A stretch of DNA of 5,247 bases from Gammaproteobacteria bacterium (GTDB lineage Bacteria > Pseudomonadota > Gammaproteobacteria > Steroidobacterales > JACDCP01), in contig JACDCP010000223.1 of NCBI GenBank assembly GCA_013817465.1, positions 1 to 5,247 of the forward strand, in the 5' to 3' direction. The position numbers and the translations under genes are program-made. Shown one piece after another: positions 1 to 5,247 of this stretch; position 1 is the stretch's first letter, and the number at the start of each line of letters is the position of its first letter. Below the pieces are notes generated by a model, which saw only the letters and a list, made by a program, of their open reading frames with translations, was not told where the DNA came from and did not search any database.

Positions 1-1
1 C

Positions 2-1171
2 GGCGAGTTCGATCGGGCAAAGCAGGCGGCCGCGAGCGAAATCTTCAGTCTCGCGGCCGACGTCGAGGCCGGGTGGTACGAGCTTGCCGGCGCCGAGCAG
101 ATTGCGACCATGCGCCGGGCAGTGGTCAAGGCGACGACGGCCGCCGCCGAGCTGGCTGAGCGTTTCTTCGAGGCGGGCAATATCACTCATCTCGAGCTCG
201 CGCTGGAGCGGGCCGCGGCGAGCGAAGCCCGGCTCGAATCCCTCGAAGCGCGGGCCGCCGTTATACAGCAACGCACTCGACTGAATCGCCTGCTGGGCTT
301 AAGCGGCGGCGCCTCCTATGAGATCGTGAGCGGACTGCCCGAGCCGCCGGCGGAGGAAGAGGGTCTCGACACACTTATGGAGCTCAGCCTCGCCTCTCGG
401 CTCGACCTCGCCGCGCAGCGCCGCGAAGTCGAGCTGCTCGCCGACAATCTCGGCGTGACACGCCGCTATCGGTGGCTCGGCGCAGTGGGTGACGTCGAGA
501 TCGGCGCGGAACGCGAACGGGAAACCGACGGCTCCACCTTGCGCGGTCCGACGCTGGCGCTCGAGCTGCCGGTATTCAACCAGAACGCGGACTCGATAAC
601 GCGTGCCGAAGCGGAACTCGCGATCGCGGCGGCGGAGCTGGATGCGCTGCAGATCGAAGTCAGCAACGCCGTGCGGCTCGCCTATGCCGAGGTTGAGACG
701 GCCCGTGCGCGTCTTCGGGAACACGCCGAAGCCCTGGTACCGCTGCGCGAGGAGATCGTTGCGCGCACGCAGGAGCAGGTGAACTTCATGCTGCTCGGTG
801 TGTTCGAGCTGTTGCGCGTGCAGCGGGAGGAGTACGACGCCTACCAGAGCTATCTGGAGGCGGCGCGCGACTACTGGCTGGCCCGCGTCGAGCTGGAACG
901 CGCCGTCGGCACGGCGCTGCCCGGCGCTGGGGCTCCCGTTACTGCCATCGATGCCGGCAAACTTACCGGCCCCGCGCCCATGGACATGGAAGGCATGCAG
1001 CATAGCGAGCCTGATGCACCGACCGACAAATCAGGACAAATGCAGCACGGCGAACGCGAGACACCGGCGGAAGAATCGGGACAGATGCAGCATCACAAGC
1101 ACGACGATGGAGACACGGGCACGGAAGAAAACGAGTCGCCCGACCACAGCGAACACGGAGACCAGCCATGA
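2..1171 (+). CDS. TolC/CusC-family outer-membrane efflux protein, 5'-truncated by window edge
   Basis: The frame is open from base 2, so the first ATG in it (110) is internal and the true start lies upstream; 389 residues are visible. The protein is rich in Ala, Glu, Leu and Arg, with long amphipathic helices (for example LELALERAAASEARLESLEA) and two TolC-like halves, the second starting near the strand segment GPTLALELPVFNQNADS. This is the outer-membrane efflux protein pattern: a trimeric beta-barrel plus periplasmic alpha-tunnel that serves RND pumps of the Cus/Czc type. After the last helix (ending near AVGTALPG) there is a C-terminal extension of about 75 residues, low in complexity and rich in Met, His, Asp and Glu, which should lie in the periplasm and could bind Cu(I)/Cu(II). 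The stop overlaps the next start by 4 bases (ATGA), implying translational coupling. The family is secure; copper as substrate is inferred from the tail and the neighbouring oxidase. Confidence 0.92.
   Translation, partial: GEFDRAKQAAASEIFSLAADVEAGWYELAGAEQIATMRRAVVKATTAAAELAERFFEAGNITHLELALERAAASEARLESLEARAAVIQQRTRLNRLLGLSGGASYEIVSGLPEPPAEEEGLDTLMELSLASRLDLAAQRREVELLADNLGVTRRYRWLGAVGDVEIGAERERETDGSTLRGPTLALELPVFNQNADSITRAEAELAIAAAELDALQIEVSNAVRLAYAEVETARARLREHAEALVPLREEIVARTQEQVNFMLLGVFELLRVQREEYDAYQSYLEAARDYWLARVELERAVGTALPGAGAPVTAIDAGKLTGPAPMDMEGMQHSEPDAPTDKSGQMQHGERETPAEESGQMQHHKHDDGDTGTEENESPDHSEHGDQP
995..1129 (+). repeat. Three tandem 45-bp units encoding a 15-residue Met-Gln-His repeat in the TolC tail
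   Basis: The tripeptide MQH is encoded at 995-1003, 1040-1048 and 1085-1093, exactly 45 bases apart. The units read MQHSEPDAPTDKSGQ, MQHGERETPAEESGQ and MQHHKHDDGDTGTEE. The first two share the ending SGQ and the third has diverged. At DNA level the best match is 1031-1048 against 1076-1093, which differ only at a few wobble positions. The regular spacing points to duplication of a metal-binding cassette within the gene. Confidence 0.85.
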
Positions 1172-2490
1172 TCACGCGACGCAATCTTCTGCAGCTCGCC
1201 GGCGCCGGTGCGCTTGCCAGCGGCCTGGCGCCCAGGGCATTTGCGCAAGGCTCGGCTACCACGTCACCGAGCGCCCGCGGTGTCGAGCCCGCGGCGGCGC
1301 GCCAGCGCTATGGCTACGTGCCCGTGCACACGCTGAACGGCTGGACGCTGCCCTGGCGCATGAATGACGGTGTCAAGGAGTTTCACCTGGTCGCCGAAGC
1401 GTTCGAACACGAGTTCGCGCCCGGCTCGAAGGCGAAATGCTGGGGTTACAACGGCTCGACACCCGGCCCGACCATCGAGGCGGTCGAAGGCGATCGCGTG
1501 CGGATCTTCGTGACCAACCGGCTCCCGGAGCACACCACCATTCACTGGCACGGCATCCTCGTGCCGTCCGGCATGGACGGCGTCGGCGGGCTCACGCAGC
1601 CGCACATCGGGCCCGGCGAGACGTTCGTCTACGAATTCACGCTCAATCAGCATGGCACGCACATGTACCACCCGCACGCCGACGAAATGGTGCAGATGGC
1701 CGTCGGCATGATGGGCATGTTCATCATTCACCCGCGCGGCGGCGAAGAAGTGCCGATCGACCGCGACTACTGCTTCCTGCTGCACAACTGGGCGCTGCAC
1801 CCGGGCACCTGGCGGCCCGATCCGGCGATCATGGTCGAATTCGATCTGTGGACCTTCAACAGCAAAGTGTTCCCCGCCATCGAAAATATGGTCGCGCGAA
1901 CGGGCGAACGCGTACGTATCCGCATGGCCAACCTGTCGATGTGGAATCACCCCATTCACCTGCACGGTCATACCTACCAGGTGACGGGCTCGGATGGCGG
2001 CCGCTGGGCGCGCGCACGCTGGCGGCCGGAGACGACGGAGATCGTCGCAGTCGGCCAGACGCGCGACATCGAGTTTGTCGCCAATCCCGGCGACTGGGCG
2101 TTTCACTGTCACATGGCGCACCACACCATGAACGCCATGGGGCACGAGATTCCGAACACGCTCGGGGTCGACCAGAGCGGCATCGAGAAGGAAATCCGCG
2201 AGATGCTGCCCGGCTATATGGCCATGGGCCGCTACGGCATGGCGGAGCATCAGGAGCACGTCGAGATGGGCCACATGCAGGGTCCGCCGAACACTCTGCC
2301 GATGATGTGGGGCAAGGGCCCGTATGGAAACATCGAAATGGGCGGCATGTTTACCGTGGTCAAGGTACGCGATCAGCTCGCGCGCGCAGACTATAACGAT
2401 GCGGGGTGGTATCAGCCGCCCGATGGCACCCGGGCGCATCGCGTGAGCGATGATCCCTCATTCGGCCGTCCGATACGGCGCAACGCCTGA
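1168..2490 (+). CDS. Tat-exported multicopper oxidase, two-domain (small laccase-like) layout, probable cuprous oxidase
   Basis: The 440-residue protein starts with a Tat signal peptide: T-R-R-N-L-L at residues 3-8, a hydrophobic stretch, and likely cleavage after AFA (residue 26). All four copper motifs are present: HWHG at 126-129, HPH at 168-170, HPIHLHGH at 261-268, and HCHMAHH at 313-319 followed by Met324, which fits HCHxxxHxxxxM. This supplies the T1 site (H261, C314, H319, M324) and the trinuclear T2/T3 cluster (H126, H128, H168, H170, H264, H266, H313, H315). Only about 90 residues separate motifs 2 and 3, too few for a middle cupredoxin domain, so a two-domain enzyme with T1 copper in the second domain is inferred. 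Residues 346-394 carry 10 Met and 3 His, as in copper-resistance oxidases. GGAG (1157-1160) lies 7 bases before the ATG. The likely role is periplasmic oxidation of Cu(I) to Cu(II) with O2; a phenol oxidase role cannot be excluded. Confidence 0.93.
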   Translation: MITRRNLLQLAGAGALASGLAPRAFAQGSATTSPSARGVEPAAARQRYGYVPVHTLNGWTLPWRMNDGVKEFHLVAEAFEHEFAPGSKAKCWGYNGSTPGPTIEAVEGDRVRIFVTNRLPEHTTIHWHGILVPSGMDGVGGLTQPHIGPGETFVYEFTLNQHGTHMYHPHADEMVQMAVGMMGMFIIHPRGGEEVPIDRDYCFLLHNWALHPGTWRPDPAIMVEFDLWTFNSKVFPAIENMVARTGERVRIRMANLSMWNHPIHLHGHTYQVTGSDGGRWARARWRPETTEIVAVGQTRDIEFVANPGDWAFHCHMAHHTMNAMGHEIPNTLGVDQSGIEKEIREMLPGYMAMGRYGMAEHQEHVEMGHMQGPPNTLPMMWGKGPYGNIEMGGMFTVVKVRDQLARADYNDAGWYQPPDGTRAHRVSDDPSFGRPIRRNA

Positions 2491-2492
2491 AA

Positions 2493-2498
2493 AAGGAA
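2493..2498 (+). promoter_or_regulatory. Ribosome binding site of the cytochrome gene
   Basis: AAGGAA lies 6 bases before the ATG at 2505 and directly after the oxidase stop (2488-2490). It supports this start and shows that the cytochrome is translated from its own site within the same transcript. Confidence 0.7.
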
Positions 2499-2504
2499 AT
2501 ACGC

Positions 2505-3533
2505 ATGAAAACCATCAAGTTCGCGCTCGCGGTCATTCTGGTCGTGCTGATCGCTCTGGCCTTTTTTATCTATTCGGGCGTTTACAACGTCGCGGCGGAC
2601 GAGCCCGACTCCGCGGCGCTGCACTGGTTCGTGGAAACCGTCCGCGATCGCTCGATCGAGAGCCGGATCGAGGACATCGAGGTGCCGCCGCTCGATGAGG
2701 CGGAGCTGCTTGCCGCAGGCGCGGAGCACTATGACGCCATGTGCGTCATCTGCCATCTGGCTCCCGGCATGCGCGACACGGAGATCCGCGCCGGACTCAA
2801 CCCCAGGCCGCCGAATCTCGCCGAGCACGGCGAAGACCATCCGGCGGAGGCGTTCTGGGTCATCAAGAACGGCATCAAGATGACCGGCATGCCCGCCTGG
2901 GGCGTCACCCACGACGATGACAGCATCTGGAGCCTCGTCGCTTTCGTGCAGAAGCTGCCGGAAATGTCGCCGGAGGAGTATCGATCGCTAACGGCGCAGG
3001 CCGCCGGCGGTCACAGCCACGAATCGGGAGCCGGGGACGGCGCTCGGTCGGAAGCACAGGCACCCGGGGAAGAATCGACCCCGCACGAGCATGCCGGCAC
3101 TGCCCGGGGAGCCCAGGACGGCGACCATGGCTCAGGCGTCGCTTCGAGCGCGGCTGACTCCGCGCCCGTGCAGACTGTGGCCAGATTCTTTGAAGCGCTG
3201 ACAACCGGAAATACCGGGCAGGTGCAAACCTTACTGGCGCCGGATGTGCTCATCTTCGAGGGCGGCGGTGTCGAACATTCGCGTGAGGAATACGCGTCAC
3301 ACCACATGCAAAGCGACGCAGCCTTCCTCCGTGGCGCATCGCACCGGCTGATCTCCCGCGCGGAAGGCGCGTCAGGTGAACTCGCCTGGGTAGCGACCGA
3401 AGCGCGCATCACGAAATCCGGCGATGACGACATGGACCTCGCGAGCACCGAGACGATGATCCTGCACGAAACAGCCGACGGCTGGCGCATACGGCACATC
3501 CATTGGTCGTCGCAGTCGGCCGCATCGCCATAA
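2505..3533 (+). CDS. Membrane-anchored cytochrome c fused to an NTF2/SnoaL-like domain
   Basis: The 342-residue protein has three parts. Residues 1-25 are a basic start plus a hydrophobic stretch (FALAVILVVLIALAFF) that should anchor it in the inner membrane with the rest in the periplasm. Residues about 65-160 are a class I cytochrome c domain: the haem site is C80-V-I-C83-H84 and the axial Met lies in KMTGMPAWG (M129, or M126). Residues about 167-215 are a linker rich in Gly, His, Glu and Ala (HSHE, HEHAG, DHGSG). Residues about 218-338 resemble an NTF2/SnoaL/DUF4440 domain, opening with VARFFEALTTGN and closing with GWRIRHIHWSS. The frame is continuous, with no in-frame ATG or ribosome site at the junction, so this is a true fusion in this sequence. 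Position just after the oxidase suggests periplasmic electron transfer linked to copper oxidation (inference). The role of the NTF2-like part is unknown; it may bind a small ligand or metal. Confidence 0.88.
   Translation: MKTIKFALAVILVVLIALAFFIYSGVYNVAADEPDSAALHWFVETVRDRSIESRIEDIEVPPLDEAELLAAGAEHYDAMCVICHLAPGMRDTEIRAGLNPRPPNLAEHGEDHPAEAFWVIKNGIKMTGMPAWGVTHDDDSIWSLVAFVQKLPEMSPEEYRSLTAQAAGGHSHESGAGDGARSEAQAPGEESTPHEHAGTARGAQDGDHGSGVASSAADSAPVQTVARFFEALTTGNTGQVQTLLAPDVLIFEGGGVEHSREEYASHHMQSDAAFLRGASHRLISRAEGASGELAWVATEARITKSGDDDMDLASTETMILHETADGWRIRHIHWSSQSAASP
3012..3155 (+). other. His-rich low-complexity linker between the cytochrome and NTF2-like domains
   Basis: Residues about 170-217 of the cytochrome fusion are almost wholly Gly, Ala, Ser, Glu, Asp and His, with His pairs in HSHE and HEH. 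The composition resembles the tail of the TolC protein (both contain an EES stretch). It is predicted to be disordered and may bind metal. Confidence 0.6.
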
Positions 3534-3600
3534 GAAAGGCATTGGTTGGCATCTTTGTTGCATCCTGATGGGGCACAGGCGGAATCAACGCCATTGTTAC

Positions 3601-3606
3601 GAGGAG
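3601..3606 (+). promoter_or_regulatory. Ribosome binding site of the acidic lipoprotein gene
   Basis: GAGGAG lies 10 bases before the ATG at 3617. It is a strong Shine-Dalgarno match at slightly long spacing, and it supports both this start and the reality of the small gene. Confidence 0.65.
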
Positions 3607-3616
3607 TCCGAATCGA

Positions 3617-3877
3617 ATGAACATACATGCAAAGCTCGCGGCGTTGGCCGCAGCGTCGCTGTTCGTCTGGGGTTGCGACGTCGATCAGACGGAAGAGGGA
3701 GCACTGCCGGACGTGGACGTCGAAGGCGGCGAGATGCCCGAATACGACGTAGATGCGCCGGATGTCGATGTGGGCACGCGGGAAGAAACCGTCACCGTTC
3801 CGGACATCGACGTCGACATGCCCGAGGACGATGACATGGACGACGACATGGACATGGACGATCCCGATAATCCGTAA
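3617..3877 (+). CDS. Small Asp-rich acidic lipoprotein, function unknown
   Basis: The 86-residue protein has a short basic start (MNIHAK), a hydrophobic core (LAALAAASLFVW) and a lipobox-like V-W-G-C with Cys20 as the predicted lipidated residue. Trp at -2 is unusual. Asp at +2 is the classic inner-membrane retention signal of E. coli lipoproteins, so it may stay on the outer face of the inner membrane. The mature part (67 residues) has about 21 Asp and 8 Glu against one Arg. It is built from loose repeats beginning with Pro: PDVDV, PEYDVDA, PDVDV, PDIDVDM, PEDDDM. It ends in an Asp/Met run coded partly by repeated GACATG hexamers (3815, 3833, 3845, 3851). Metal binding (Cu, Ca or another cation) is suggested by composition only. 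It lies 83 bases after the cytochrome and directly before the terminator, so it may be the last gene of the operon or have its own promoter. I know no firm function for this type of protein. Confidence 0.8.
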   Translation: MNIHAKLAALAAASLFVWGCDVDQTEEGALPDVDVEGGEMPEYDVDAPDVDVGTREETVTVPDIDVDMPEDDDMDDDMDMDDPDNP

Positions 3878-3902
3878 TTCCGAGCGGACATTCTGATGGA
3901 AC

Positions 3903-3929
3903 GGGGGCCGGCAAAGGCCCCCTTTCTTT
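3903..3929 (+). terminator. Rho-independent terminator of the copper cluster
   Basis: The stem GGGGGCC (3903-3909) pairs perfectly with GGCCCCC (3916-3922) around the loop GGCAAA, and is followed by TTTCTTT (3923-3929). It starts 25 bases after the lipoprotein stop. The T-tract exists only on the + side, so it serves the + strand genes and not the converging hydrolase. Confidence 0.9.
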
Positions 3930-4051
3930 ACCCGCCTCGAAGCCTTCGATAATCGGACGACCCTTCGCCACCCCGGGTTGAGCCGCCATCCGCAGCGAGG
4001 TCAGCAACACCCCCGGCAGCTCCTGTCGATGTTCGGCGCGGCTGCGCCTCA
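3930..4051. other. Intergenic region between convergent genes, no clear gene
   Basis: This stretch separates the terminator from the hydrolase stop codon. It contains a short dyad, GGCGC (4035-4039) with GCGCC (4044-4048), just past the hydrolase stop, but no T-tract on the - strand. A - strand reading frame with a TGATG overlap to the hydrolase stop crosses it; I do not call it a gene. Confidence 0.6.

Positions 4052-5247
<1,196 letters not shown>

Noticed and set aside
299..1003. 234-codon - strand frame opposite the TolC gene
   Set aside because: Antisense shadow of a high-GC coding frame with no recognisable motif.
1437..2396. 319-codon + strand frame inside the oxidase gene
   Set aside because: An Arg/His/Gly-rich out-of-frame product typical of a shifted high-GC frame; no domain visible.
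1264..2439. 391-codon open frame on the - strand opposite the oxidase
   Set aside because: It is a GC-rich antisense shadow. The + strand frame there has a Tat signal, all copper motifs and a ribosome site, while the antisense product shows no recognisable domain.
1168..2490. Oxidase as a copper nitrite reductase (NirK), which also has two cupredoxin domains
   Set aside because: The HCHxxxHxxxxM motif and four His-x-His pairs build a trinuclear cluster, which NirK lacks.
4035..4048. GC-rich hairpin after the hydrolase stop as a - strand terminator
   Set aside because: The stem is only 5 pairs and no T-tract follows on the - strand.

Overview
The window comes from a GC-rich bacterium, most likely a proteobacterium and probably a gammaproteobacterium. 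That inference rests on the Gram-negative cell-envelope genes (a TolC-type outer-membrane factor, a Tat-exported oxidase, a Lol-type lipoprotein) and on the protein family types. No rRNA, tRNA or marker gene is present to fix the taxon.

Positions 2-3877 (+ strand) hold a compact cell-envelope cluster that looks like a copper handling and detoxification unit. It begins with the 3' part of a TolC/CusC-like outer-membrane efflux protein that ends in a Met/His-rich repeat tail. The stop of that gene overlaps the start of a Tat-exported multicopper oxidase by 4 bases. The oxidase has a complete copper ligand set and a spacing that fits the two-domain (small laccase) architecture. Fourteen bases later comes a membrane-anchored monohaem cytochrome c, joined through a His-rich linker to an NTF2/SnoaL-like domain. 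After an 83-base gap comes a very acidic Asp-rich small lipoprotein, followed by a strong rho-independent terminator.

Positions 4052-5247 (- strand) hold the 3' part of an unrelated gene, a glycoside hydrolase family 15 enzyme (glucoamylase/trehalase type). It converges on the copper cluster, and 174 bases separate the two stop codons. Its 5' end lies outside the window.

Proposed joint action (inference): the TolC protein is the outer-membrane exit of an RND-type efflux pump whose other subunits would lie upstream. The oxidase converts Cu(I) to Cu(II) in the periplasm. The cytochrome moves electrons nearby. The Met/His/Asp-rich segments in all four proteins hold or buffer metal. The gene order oxidase then cytochrome c is a familiar arrangement in proteobacterial copper islands. 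The less ordinary parts are the exact 15-residue MQH repeat in the TolC tail, the cytochrome-NTF2 fusion, and the Asp-rich lipoprotein. I see no mobile elements, CRISPR arrays, RNA genes or frameshifts. No stretch over 300 bases lacks a gene.
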